Below the pieces are notes generated by a model that made no database searches, had not been told where the DNA came from, and saw only the letters and a program-made list of their open reading frames with translations. Shown in pieces: positions 34,051 through 44,890 of a stretch of 64,000 nucleotides of DNA; the first letter of the stretch is position 1; each line of letters starts with the position of its first letter. This DNA is from Ligustrum vulgare (lineage: Eukaryota; Streptophyta; Magnoliopsida; Lamiales; Oleaceae): contig OY743187.1 of NCBI GenBank assembly GCA_963555705.1, forward strand, positions 17,188,133-17,252,132. The letters run 5' to 3'. The position numbers and the translations under genes are program-made.

Positions 34051-35290
34051 AAACTTTTGATGGTTCTAGATTGAAGACTTTAGGCTGGTCAATTTGATGT
34101 TGTAGGATGACTTCCTTTTCAATTCCTTCCCTCGAATTACCTTGCTTCGCCTTGCTAGGCTCTTTTAGTTTCTTCCTACTTCTCAAAGTAATTGCACTCA
34201 CATTTTTGTTTTGGATTAACAATAGTTTGTGAGGGCAATTTACCTTGAGACTCCAATTTGCTCACACTTGATGCCAATTGACTCACTTGAGTTTCCAAAT
34301 TCTTAATGCCTGTCCTCTTCTCATGTTTAAATTTTTGTGTATTAATTACAAGTGATTTAACAATTTTTTCTAAAGACATACCTGAACTTGAAGAAAGTTA
34401 TTGTGGTTGAGGAGTAGGCTGTCTAGGTTGGAATTGTTGGAGCTGTAGCCTTATCTGATAACTGAAGTTAGGATGATCCCTCCATCCAGGGTTGTAAGTA
34501 TTTAAATAGGGATCATACTTCGCTTTAGGTGGGCCAGGAAATCTTTCAATTGCATTAGCCTGTTCAAAAGAATCTTCTTGGAGAGTAGGACACATGTCAG
34601 TTGGATGTCCAGTAGCAGCACAAATTCCATAGGCTTTGACCTGTTGCATTTTTCCTACAACCATTTGTTGAACAAGAGAGGTTAAATTTGATATTTGATT
34701 TTCAAGTGAAAATACATTTACCTCATGCACCCTTTTCATAGGAGTGTCTTGTCTGAATCCAAATTGCTGTGTGTTAGCAGCCATGATGGAGATCAAATCC
34801 CTTGTGGCGGTTGGGATTTTATTCACTATAGCTCCTCCGCTAGTTGCATTCATCATCTTTCTTTCCATTGGCAACAATCCTTCATAAAAGTATTGAATGA
34901 GCAGTTGTTCCGAAATCCCATGTTGAGGATAGCTTGCACACAGTCGCTTAAATCTTTCTCAATATTCATGAAGGGTTTCAGTATCTCTCTGTTTGATTCC
35001 ACATATTTCCATTCTGATGCTTGCAGCTCGTGAAGCAGGAAAACCTTTATCAAGAAATACCCTGACCATACCTGTCCACGTCGTTATAGAACCTGAAGGT
35101 AAGTAAAGCAACCAATCCTTTGTTGTATCAGTCAACGAGAATGGAAAAGCACGCATTTTGAATTAAACCAGATTTTAGCTCAAAATCCACCTCCAAAGCT
35201 GGGTATTGAATGCAAAGTGGCTACTGATTTTCATTTGGTGCAACCAAATCCCTTAAAGTTCTTTCCTCGTTAACCATTTTTTTGTCTATC
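34051..35290 (-). pseudogene. Gypsy-II gag remnant
   Basis: Minus-strand pieces: MRAFPFSLTDTTKDWLLYLP (34959-35156), then the capsid end with LLPMERKMMNATSGGAIVNK and a knuckle-like YGICAATGHPTDMCP (34398-34877), then further linker pieces to 34051. Closely related to Gypsy-I gag in order and residues. Frameshifts separate the pieces. Particle assembly is the family function. Confidence 0.87.
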
Positions 35291-35372
35291 TCAAAATTAC
35301 TGAATGATGAATCAATTTAGCTTAAAAGGCATAAAAAAAAACTAAAAAGAAATAAAATCTATTTGACACTAA

Positions 35373-35390
35373 TCCCCGACAATGGCGCCA
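35373..35390 (-). promoter_or_regulatory. Primer-binding site of Gypsy-II
   Basis: The minus strand reads TGGCGCCATTGTCGGGGA six bases inside the 5' LTR, a typical Athila/Tat-type site. Confidence 0.9.
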
Positions 35391-35396
35391 AAAATT

Positions 35397-36978
35397 TGGT
35401 GGGTGTCGAATCCAACAAATAATAATTTCTTGCTCAAAAATAAATAAATTGTAATAGCAGTGAGTAAGGTCGAATCCATAGGGATTGGATAGATTTAATT
35501 CTTCGAGAAAATTGAAACAATAAATTAAAAACAAGGGGTTTTGAATTTTTAATGTGAAATTAATTTGTAAATAAACAAGTGCGAAATCAAAGTGATGAAA
35601 ATATCAAATTACTTAAATATCCAGCCTAAGATATAATCTCAGTATTGATTCATAGAATTGATCATGGATACAAAAATAAAATCCTTTACTCATTTTCTAA
35701 ATTGGTTCATAGAATTGATCATGGATGCAAAAATAAAATCTTTTACTCATTTTCTAAATTGGTTATGGTCATTGATACGATCTAACAACCTATCTTTCCT
35801 TACTATCTCGATAATCAAGAGATGCTCGTTGATTATTTTCCTAATCAATAAACAACCCTAGATACGATCGTAGGATTTAATTTACCAATAGCATTAATCT
35901 CTAGAAAGACTACCAATTCTAACCAACAAATTCACACGTGTGATTCATTTAAGTTAGGTTATACATCTTCATAACATGAGTCAAAAATCAATCTATAATC
36001 AACTATATTATTTGCCACTTGTATTAGAAATTCTAAACAATTACAGATTTAGATTCATAATTGGCTAAGTATCGTTTTGACAATTAAAATAACGTGCACT
36101 TTGTATTAATTAATCAAAACAACAACTTCAATTCAAACAAAAGATATATAAAAAGAAAAGAGATAAAAGAACAATAAAACTAATTAGATCTCATAATTCT
36201 TGAAGAATCAACACTTCAATTATCCTTGAATTGGAATAATGAATTAACTATCCATAAACATTGCAATTAAAAACTAAAAACAATAAAACTCAAACTTTTA
36301 TGATGAAAAATTGGAAGATCAGTGGCTGCCTCCTCTCCCCAAGTGTAGTACCGATTTTTTTTCTTCAATGTGTGTGCTGCCGAGTCCTTTCAATATCTTG
36401 TGGCTGCTGGGCCTTTTCTTTTAATTGAGTACTGTGCCCTTAATTCGTCCCATGAAAACAAATCCAATCTCAATAAAATTAACTATTGATCTGGCTCCAA
36501 GTTACTACAAAATGGCTGGAATAAAGAGAGATAAGGAGGAGTCCACATATGGGACAATTACTTAGAGAGTAGGATTTATCTAGTTTCCTTGTTTGGGTCG
36601 AAGTCTAATTTTTCCTTAAAATAAATAAAAGAGAAATATTCCAATCACATAAATAATTTCTCTTAATGTGTCCACCCTTTTAGGAGATGAACTCGACTCC
36701 AATGACTAGCTTTTCTTCTTCAAAAATCTGTCCCATGTATGTTAAGTCTTCTTGAAACAATAAGACGTGCCCACACTTTATGCAAAATCCTTCTCTGATT
36801 GTGTACTTTTGAGTTCCAAATTTCTTCTTTTAATTTGTGATATTGAATCCACTTTTATCCAACCTCTTATCCTAGTCCACAAAACATAAAATATGATTAA
36901 TATCCACAATTTAAGCATTTAAAATCAATAGAGTAAGAGAAAATATCGCAAATTAAGTAACAATTACGCGCTCTATCA
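35397..36978 (-). repeat. 5' LTR of Gypsy-II
   Basis: 1582 bp. It is longer than the left LTR mainly because a ~57-bp segment (GATCATGGATRCAAAAATAA...) is tandemly duplicated at about 35656-35765; a short reading frame there is an artefact of that duplication. Confidence 0.92.
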
Positions 36979-37010
36979 ATCATGCATAGCTTTCTGGTAT
37001 GACAGGCCTA

Positions 37011-37155
37011 CTCTGTTGCCCGATGTGAGAAATAATTATATTGCCCACCTCCAATGAGAAAGTGTCAAAGTATCCCATTTAAAGATTAATCAAACACTTG
37101 ACGCATTCTCATTGAATGGTAGACAACATGATGTTGCCCATCATGGGCAACAGAG
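37011..37155. mobile_element. Small MITE-like element
   Basis: CTCTGTTGCCC at the left end faces GGGCAACAGAG at the right end, with further partial complementarity inside (CAATGAGAA on both arms). About 145 bp, non-coding. No clear target duplication, so the superfamily is not assigned. Confidence 0.5.
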
Positions 37156-38411
37156 CAATTTCGTCTGATATGAATCTTTATCTATGATTTGTGCTTTTTG
37201 CCATTTTTTTAATTGTTTTGTGTTGGAGTTATATTTTGGTTTAGTTTCCAACTTCAGTTTTGATAATCTGAAAGCCATTACATATATACTTTTAACTTTT
37301 TTATGTATTCAGTTGTCGATGCAAACGTTTTATACTAATGGGGCACAGAGAATAACATGTATTTTGTGATTATTTTTACAGGAGTTCCCCGGAATATTTT
37401 TTTAAGGAAAAGATCGAAAATAAAGAAAACATTCAAATTCGCACAAGACAAATATGCTAAATATTCAACAAATACTAGTTCATAAATCATAGTGCAAATA
37501 CACAAATTGGTTGAGAATTGCATTTGTAAGCAAATATTGAATAATATTAACTAGCTTCACTTATTTATTGAATTATGCAGTAAACACAAATGGAGCACTC
37601 CAAGCCTCCCTAGTCATTACATTTGAAGATAGCTTGATTTTTCAGTAAACATAGAACAAAAGCATTTATAAGCTCAATTTAATTGAGAACTTATGTATTG
37701 ATGCTTTTCCTTGAACAATGCAAGTTAAAAAAGTTGCACAAAGAAGCTAAGTTCCGTAAAAATGGCCTCTTAACGAAAAAGAAAAAAGAAAAAAAAAACA
37801 TTTGGGCCAAATTTTAGTGGGTCACGTGACCTAGTGTGCCCCACATTGGGTCCGACCCTGTATGTACTCGTTCTTGTTTTGAGATGTGTGAACATGATAA
37901 CCTCCACCATGCTACGTCCTCTTACATCTCGTGTTTCCTCTTAATATTCTGTGTTGTATTTTCGTTGGAACTTTAAACAAGTAAACTCTATATGTATCAA
38001 TATGATGATCTATTTCTCAATATGAATACATATAGAAAGTGATGCAATTGTTTCTAACTATTATATATCACATTGTCAAGTCTTTTTAACTATATAAATT
38101 TCATACTAAAGTAATGTATAAAAAAAATAGGGGGCGCTGCCCCCGAACTCCAAGAAGCCCCCGAATCTCTTCTAATTTAAGTATTAGAACCCCATTAAAA
38201 AAATCTCAGATCTGTCCCTGGTTCTAATAGCCGAGTCACAAAGACCATTCCATGTGTTCTAAATGAAAGGGATAATTTCATTTTTTTTTTTTTTTTTGGT
38301 CACTGGACTTGCACTGGAATCTCAACTAAGTGCGTATTCGATAACCATTCTTTTTTATTCTTTTTTCTACAGTACTCAATTTTAACCACATTTTAACAAT
38401 AAGTATTTGAG
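37156..38411. other. AT-rich spacer without a supported gene
   Basis: Homopolymer runs and scattered short frames only. A GC-rich GGGGGCGCTGCCCCC hairpin lies near 38129-38145. Confidence 0.6.
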
Positions 38412-38559
38412 TAATTCTTGGAAGACATTTTTAAGTGACATCGTGAAATGTCACACGTTCATTGGCTAGTGAAAATAACAACTCCATCATTTACTTTTTC
38501 ACCACCCAATGAATCTGCAACACGTCACAGTGTCACTTAAAAACGTTTCCCTAGAATTA
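38412..38559. mobile_element. Fold-back element (148 bp), MITE-like
   Basis: Nearly the whole element is a long imperfect hairpin: TTTTTAAGTGACA and TTCATTGG on the left arm pair with TGTCACTTAAAAA and CCAATGAA on the right arm, leaving a small loop. It starts and ends AATTC / GAATT next to TA. Transcripts would form a ~65-bp double strand. Confidence 0.7.
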
Positions 38560-39137
38560 TTGTAAACATTCTACACATAAACCAAACACTTCTTTCTCAT
38601 TTTCAATCACACAATATCTCATCAATCGCAATTGAAAACTCTTTTTCTCCAAAAATGAGAATCAAAGTCAACGTTAATTTGTGTGAATTAGATCACTTGG
38701 GATTTTTGTCGCTTCATTAGTCCTCTTACAAGACTTTACATTCCAATCCTTCGTGAATGTTAATTTGATGTGTCTTAAAACTATATAAATATGTCACTTT
38801 AATCTAGCCGTGGTTGCAAAATTGAAGTCTTCCAAATTATATTCAAGTGGCATGAACTTTCAAAAAATTTCCTACAATGACTTGAATGGGCAGCGTATTA
38901 CCTATAAATGTACTAAAGTAGATATGCGTAGAAATTACACCCACCCCTACTTTTAAAAATCCAAATTCATAAATAAGATCAAACTTAAATAACTTCATAA
39001 ATCAGGTCATCATAATAAATTTTAATTTTAATAAAATATTATTATTTTTTGAGTTATTATTAAATTAAATTAAACTATCATAAACCCTAATTCTAACTTC
39101 AAACTATTATACATCTTTCAGTTCTCTATCCCAACCA
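38560..39137. other. AT-rich spacer without a supported gene
   Basis: Non-coding AT-rich sequence; nothing recognised. Confidence 0.55.
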
Positions 39138-39660
39138 CGCCTCCAGGCCAAGCTCTACCCGCAGCACCCCAACACCAAATTCCACCAATCGTGCTCCACT
39201 CCACACTGGTGAAATCTCTCTCCCCTCCGGCTACGACAAGGCGACCACCTATCCTCTCTCCCCGACGATGGCGCGGGAACTTCATGAACCGCCGCCTGAA
39301 GAGGCATCTCGCACGCAGCAACATTAAAACAGAGACGCTGCACCTGAGCGGGTACACAGCATCGTAGCAACGAACATCTGTTGCGGTGTTTCGATCGGTC
39401 TGTTGATTCGAAGGTAGCGATGGCAGTGGTGTTGCGTTGTGGAGTTGATTCAAGTCGGCTTGCTGGTAACAATCTGTGCAGGGTGCACATTGAACCCAGT
39501 TAACGTCACTGCCCATGTCTAGCAATATGAATGCTTGAACTGGACGGTGACCTATTCCAACTCGGTAGAAGTATTAGCCATTGCCTTGATTGGTTCCCGA
39601 AATTACCGGAACATCTAGCTTCTCTGCCTCTAATTCTGTCCCTAAAGGGGTTAGATCTGC
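39138..39660 (-). pseudogene. Pseudogene of a plant pepsin-like (A1) aspartic protease, ASPG1-type
   Basis: On the minus strand the order LDVPVISGTNQGNG - stop - YFYRVGIG - LDMGSDVNWVQCAPCTDCYQ matches the start of the catalytic domain of plant A1 proteases of the ASPG1 group. The usual catalytic motif DTGSD reads DMGSD, and a TAA replaces a codon between NG and YF. After CYQQAD the frame drifts, and a later piece with GAAGRAWPGG corresponds to the GAAGLLGLGGG region. The second catalytic half is missing. It is a decayed fragment of a gene whose active relatives are extracellular or vacuolar proteases. Confidence 0.72.
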
Positions 39661-40230
39661 AGTAGGTTAGTGGTGGTGGTGTGTGTGCGGTGTGGCGACG
39701 GTGGTGGTATGTGCGTGGTTGGTGGTTGTGATGGGATTTTTTGGTGGTGGCGACGGCAACTTTGGTGGGGAAGACGGTGGCTGTGCAAGTGAGGGTTGGT
39801 GGTGATATTGGTAGTACTGATAGTGGTGATGCAAGTGGGGTGGTGTTGGCACGGTGAGGAGGTAGTGGTGGTGGTGTAGGTGTAGGTGTAGGTGTGTGAC
39901 CTAAAATTTGTGACATTAGAAATTTGTGACTTGTGACCCGTGATCTTAAAAACTTGTGACCAGAAATTATGTTGTTGTCCATGGCCTAATAATTTTTTTT
40001 TTTTTTTTTTGAAATGGGTCTGTGACCATATAATTTGGAATTATTGTGTTTGTGACTTGTGATCTAAATAATTGTGACCTAATTGTGATTTGTGACTACA
40101 AATAATTTTTGACTTGAAAGATTTCATTTTACGACCTGAAATTATATTATACCGTGATCTAATCGTGATTTGTGACTTAAAAGATTTTATTTTGTGACCT
40201 GAAACTATACGATATTGTGACCTTAATATA
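39661..40230. repeat. Low-complexity region: GGT-rich stretch then GTGAC-repeat stretch
   Basis: 39661-39900 is dominated by GGTGGT and GGTGTAGGT repeats. 39894-40230 has about a dozen GTGACY/TTGTGAC units spaced 10-40 bp. Frames that run through these are not supported as genes. Confidence 0.7.
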
Positions 40231-40624
40231 TGTAATTAATAAAATATTTATAATTAGTTAATTTAATTAATTATTCTAATTATAACCTTTTTTTGAAACT
40301 ATACAAGTTTGATCTTATTTTTGAAATTTCTATTTGTAAACACCTTATTTATGTATTTTTCCCTAGATATGCCTCAGGGTACATCTCCAAGTGGTGAAAG
40401 TGGAAGGTGGAAAGTCTCCAGCTTTGTTTGCAGCTGTCGTGACGAGGGTACGAATAATGAAATATGGATGAGGTTATTGGTAAGCGAAATTAAAAGGAAA
40501 ACCTCCCACCCTGCACCCTTGAAGGCATTTATTTCCTGCAATTTACCTCTTTCACCAAGGTTTCAGGGAAGGACAGGTGGGGGCCCCAAGGTGTGGGCTA
40601 CACCTTCTTACTAAAGTAGATATG
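40231..40624. other. Spacer; one short unrecognised frame
   Basis: A 101-codon plus-strand frame (40309-40614) has no recognisable domain and a non-repetitive composition. I do not call a gene. Confidence 0.4.
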
Positions 40625-41130
40625 TTGCCATCAATAATTAATGTCCACTGAGATGTAATTGCATCAAAATAAAGTTGCATGGCCCAATTAAGATTTCATA
40701 CAAATTAAACTAACTCGCTCGAGAAGACCAAGAAAGAAGCTCTTAGTCTTCGTGAACCATCCGAGAAATTGATGCACAAGAAAATAAAGAAAAACTGAGA
40801 GAATAAGAGACCGATCTTCCCCAATGCAAAAATTTCTTTCACAAGCACAAGGACGTTTGAAAATAATAATGGCTCAATAATTGTGATTTTAGTGATTTGA
40901 ATATGCGTGAATTGGAATAAGATTTTATTTGGTGTAATAACTAGGCACAATTTTTTAATGCAGTAGGCGTGCGTTGAAGAGTTGTGAATTTTTCTGTTTG
41001 AGTGGGATTATTACGATCAGGTGCATAATGAAGAGTCATGAACCTTTGTGTAAGTTGAAATCTTTCCTGTCACGTCATTGTGTGATCTATCTAATGGACC
41101 AAATGAGTTTGAGTCAAATAGGAGTAAGTC
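40625..41130 (+). repeat. Dispersed repeat family R, copy 2
   Basis: Contains ATCAATAATTAATGTCC, GAGAAGACCAAGAAAG, AACCATCCGAGAAATTGA, and TTTCTTTCACAAGCACAAGGACG, in the order seen in the other copies, and extends through a GTGCATAATGAAGAGTCA segment shared with copy 3. Confidence 0.65.
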
Positions 41131-41278
41131 CTTGTACTTGGATCATTATCTTAAATGGTGCTCAACTTCACAAATGAGGCAAAATGTACAAAATGAACAT
41201 CCCATGATTCCTCTAAGCTCAAGTTAACAGTTAACACAGCATCAACATGTAAAGCCTTCAAGTGCTCACACATTTCCT

Positions 41279-41386
41279 TCATGACATGTATACTTGCAAA
41301 CTTGCAGTCTTCATCACCAAGCAAACTGGACAAATGTTAATCAACTTCTTTGTCGACACGGGAGTAACAAGAAACAAACTTCTTTG
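41279..41386 (-). pseudogene. 3' end of the BOI-like gene (second half of the RING)
   Basis: Reads EVCFLLLPCR then, one frame away, ICPVCLVMKTASLQVYMS and TGA. The C-terminus QVYMS is the hallmark of this family. The central ligand residues HLCLC and the following C are absent. Confidence 0.85.
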
Positions 41387-41837
41387 TGTAAGGATTTTAA
41401 TCAATCGTGTGGGCTTATATGTGAATTATTGTGTATTGAATAAAATGCTATCAAATTTGGTTAAGCCCATTTAAAGTGATCTAATAAGGATTTTATATAT
41501 ATCGGGCTTTAATGCATCTAATTAATGTATGGGCTTTTATATGTAGATACCAGACCATTACCTAATTCATGATGGGTCGAATTAGGTTAACTGACAATTC
41601 AGTATATAAAGTCGGTTATGGTCCCTGAATCGTACGTACTGTTCATTCTTTTTGACATCCCATCATCAGAGAGAAAATAAGGACTACGTATTGATTTAGA
41701 AGATCCAACCGCCGAATCGTTCATCGTGAACAATCTCTGATTAAGGTACGCTTCCGCTTCAGTTATTGATTCTTGATAATTCAGCATGATGATTTTGGAT
41801 CATAGATAAATAATTATCTGTTATGAATTTTCTAACA
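41387..41837 (+). repeat. 5' LTR of Copia-I copy B
   Basis: Starts TGTAAGG, ends CTAACA; TATATAAA box at 41603-41610. Confidence 0.94.
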
Positions 41838-41839
41838 AG

Positions 41840-41853
41840 TGGTATCAGAGCCA
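41840..41853 (+). promoter_or_regulatory. Primer-binding site of Copia-I copy B
   Basis: TGGTATCAGAGCCA, two bases after the LTR; initiator tRNA-Met type. Confidence 0.94.
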
Positions 41854-42234
41854 CCTTCATGTTGAATTTTCAGATATTTATACGTGTGCATATGAAATAT
41901 GTTTTCCACCGGGTATTATATGCTTTCAGTTTGCTGCCTATACATGTGATTTTGGGATATTGTGTATTTGGGTTTTCAACCAAATTGATCTTTCTCTGTG
42001 AGTGCAAAATTTTTGATTTCGAAATAAATTATGATTAGATTTTTTGGGCATATAACAATGTCATGAATTCAGTTTGAACATTTGGGATCCTGTGTGGTGG
42101 TCGAGTATGAACATGGATTTGGAATTTCTGTGTGTATGTACATGTTCCTGTATGTATATATTTTTCGAAATCAGTTATGGATTTTTGTTGAAACATTGAA
42201 TATGGTTTGGGTTGGTTGAAATCTGATTTTTGTG

Positions 42235-42295
<61 letters not shown>
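42235..42295. repeat. (TA)n microsatellite in the Copia-I copy B leader
   Basis: About 58 bp of TA dinucleotides. Copy A has no such tract at the corresponding place, so it expanded after divergence. Confidence 0.95.
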
Positions 42296-42298
<3 letters not shown>

Positions 42299-42744
42299 TT
42301 CTTGTATGTATATATAGCTTTCGAGATTAAGGCAAAAAAAAAACTTCTGTTGAATTCGATTTTGGATTATTAAGGATGGTTTTGAGTTGGAGCCGTCGTC
42401 GGGCTGGGCGCACAAGACCGACGGACTTGGCTGCTTGCGGCGTCGCGCGATGGGCTGCAGCGTCGCACGCTGTATTCTGGAATGCAGCGCCGGGAATGGC
42501 GTTGCGTCGCAATGGGAATCGCTGGAAGGGGTGCGCCGCGTTCTCCAGTTTTGGGTGCTACGGCGGCTGCGGCTAGGGTTTGCAAACCCTAGCTGTTCGA
42601 TTTTTTGGGACAGGGGCCTGGGTTGAAAATTAGAAGTCTTCAAGGGCTCTTTTGTAATTTTGGATAATTATGTTTAATTGCACCTCTGGTCCTCTCTTTT
42701 GTTTTGGATTAAATGTTTAAACCTAAAGTTATAAAACCATTTAA

Positions 42745-43260
42745 GTTGGCCCTTAAATTTCTGGAATTTAAAATTAAGCCCCCTAAAGTTATAATTTAGT
42801 TAAGTCAAGACCTCTCAAGTTATGGAATTTTATGATTCAACCCCTGAAGTTTGAAATTTTTCCAATCCAGCCCCTAATGTTTGAAAATTTTCAAAATTGG
42901 TCCTTAAAGTTTGAGAATTTTCTAATTCGATCCATAAAGCTTGAAAATTCTCTGATTTGGTCCCCTAAAGTTTGAAAATTTTATAATATAGCACCTAAAG
43001 TCCTAAAATTCTCTAATTTGGTCCATATAGTTTGAAAAGTTTCATAAAATTTTCATTTTCAGTCCTTAAAGTTTCCAAATTCACTATTTTGGACCTCTAA
43101 AGTTTGATTTTCTTTCAAATTGGGACCTAAAGTTTGGAATTTTTCTAAATTGGCCAATAAAGTTTTGGAAAAATTGTAATTTAAGCCCTTCAAGCTTAAT
43201 GTTTCACATAATTGGCCACCTAAGGTTTAAGAATATTGCAATTGACTCTCTCAACTTATG
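42745..43260. repeat. Degenerate ~30-bp repeat array in the Copia-I copy B leader
   Basis: Units with CCTAAAGTTTGAAAATTTTC alternate with TTGGTCC; reverse complement of the array at 4560-5235. A GC-rich block precedes it (42380-42590). Confidence 0.8.
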
Positions 43261-43466
43261 GATTGCTTTATTCTAAAGTTTTGAATTCTATAATTCAAAT
43301 CCTAATGTCAAAATATATGCAAATCAGTGATTTCAGTTTCAAATCTTGGTACATCAGAATCTTTTGAGAGATATAATATTCGAAAGTAAATTAGTTGAAG
43401 CAACATGTTGCCAAAGCAACCTCTCTTGTGGATATTAATTAACTTTGAATATTAGAAGGTATTTGT

Positions 43467-43868
43467 GTGTGTGTTATTTCATGCGAATATTGATCGGCCC
43501 AAAGGAAGGTCAATATTTGGCTCGAATTTCACATGCACCTGTGGTGATAAATACGTGACGGTTATTTGGTTTTACGTGTGATCAATAAATCGGTGCAAAG
43601 AAAGGTTTGTTGGTTGACATGTCTTACTGTCAATGTTTGATCACTACACCAAGGGAAAATTAGGTGTTTGTGTGTTATTTCATGCGGATATTGATCGGCC
43701 CAAAGGAAGGTCAATATTTGGCTCGAATTTCACATGAACTTGTGGTGATAAATAGGTGACAGTTATTTGGTTTAACGTGTGATCAATAAATCGGTCCAAA
43801 GAAAGGTTTATTGGTTGACATGTCTTACTGTCAGTGTTTGATCACTACACCAAGAGTACCACTTAGAA
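43467..43868. repeat. 201-bp tandem duplication in the Copia-I copy B leader
   Basis: ATGCGRATATTGATCGGCCC at 43481 and 43682; the entire unit including TTGGTTGACATGTCTTACTG repeats. Confidence 0.92.
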
Positions 43869-44019
43869 GTCAATATTTCTGTCCAAAGACTAAATATTGA
43901 TGTTGTGCTAGGTATCTTGTGATGAGCCCTACCATTATTTGAAAATATGATTTGCATAATGAGGTACTTATGTGAGCTATTTTATTTAAGTGTTCTCTAT
44001 TCGGTTTCAAATTTTGCTA

Positions 44020-44890
44020 GTAGTATATCTACAAGCTCAAATTTAATCCCTGTATTTATGGAACAAACTTCAAGGATCAAAACAAGAACATTAACTTTTC
44101 GTTGGCTGCATAGATCTAGACCGTGTACTAAGGATTGAGCAACCAGCTCCTCTTACGGATGAAAGTTCATCTAATCAAATGAGGAACTTTGAGAAGTTGG
44201 ATTGCTTAAATTACGTGAGTCTCATGATCATTAAGTGCGGCATTCCGGAAGCCGTTAGTGGCATAGTATCTGAGGAGGTAAATGATGCCAATGAATTCCT
44301 TGTCGAAATTAAGAAACGTTTTGCGAAAAACGATAAGGCTGAAACAAGCACGCTTATGCAAAGCTTGATTTCAATAAAGTATAAAGGCAATGGGAAAATA
44401 AGGGAGTACATCATGTAGATGTCTCACACTGCTTCAAAACTTAAGGAACTAAAACTCTACTTGTCTAATGACTTGCTCGTGCATTTGGTATTGATATCGC
44501 TTCCTGCACAATTCAGTTAATTTAAGGTTAGTTATAACTGTCAAATGGAGAAATAGACTCTCAATGAGCTAATTTCAAAGTGTGTAAGCCTCTTACACAA
44601 TTCAGTCAATTTAAGATCAGTTGTAACTATCAAAGGGAGAAATGAACTCGAAATGAGCTCATTCTATTTTATGTGCAAGAGGAAGAAAAGTTGAAGCAGG
44701 ACAGAATTGAAAGTGTTCACTTGGAAAACACCTCTAAATATAAGGGCAAGAAAACAAATAAAGAAAATAAAGTTGTTAAGGGTTCAGAACAAAAGAAACC
44801 ACATAAACACATTAAGATTGTTTCTTTTGCCAAAAATATGGACATTTAAAGAAAGATCGTACATAGTACCAACTAAAGCTGCTGCTAAAA
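44020..44890 (+). pseudogene. Copia-I copy B gag remnant (UBN2-type) running into a zinc knuckle
   Basis: Pieces: NLIPVFMEQT start, then RVLRIEQPAPLTDESSS, the core MRNFEKLDCLNYVSLMIIK with KRFAKNDKAETSTLMQSL, and, after a ~95-bp tandem duplication, a lysine-rich tail and a broken knuckle near 44815-44860. Frames change several times. The core is the region that forms the capsid in active relatives. Confidence 0.87.

Larger units (their letters stand above)
13105..36978 (-). mobile_element. Gypsy-II, outer Athila-like Ty3/gypsy element, interrupted by Gypsy-I and others
   Basis: LTRs at 13105-14652 and 35397-36978 begin TGGTGRGTGT and end CTCTATYA on the plus strand, with a perfect 5-bp target duplication ATCAT at 13100-13104 and 36979-36983. 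The primer site lies inside the right LTR and the polypurine tract inside the left LTR, so it is transcribed leftward. Gag, protease, and the last integrase residues are recognisable, but RT, RNase H and most integrase are missing. Gypsy-I (20037-32621) is inserted between the pol remnant and the 3' part. The 3' untranslated part carries several further insertions. Confidence 0.92.

Noticed and set aside
35658..35861. 67-codon frame in the Gypsy-II 5' LTR
   Set aside because: Created by a ~57-bp tandem duplication; not in the other LTR.
39506..39982. 158-codon minus frame rich in Pro/His/Thr
   Set aside because: Runs through GGT repeats; the real signal is the aspartic-protease relic in other frames.
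40309..40614. 101-codon frame as a gene
   Set aside because: No domain, no homology recognised, flanked by repeats.
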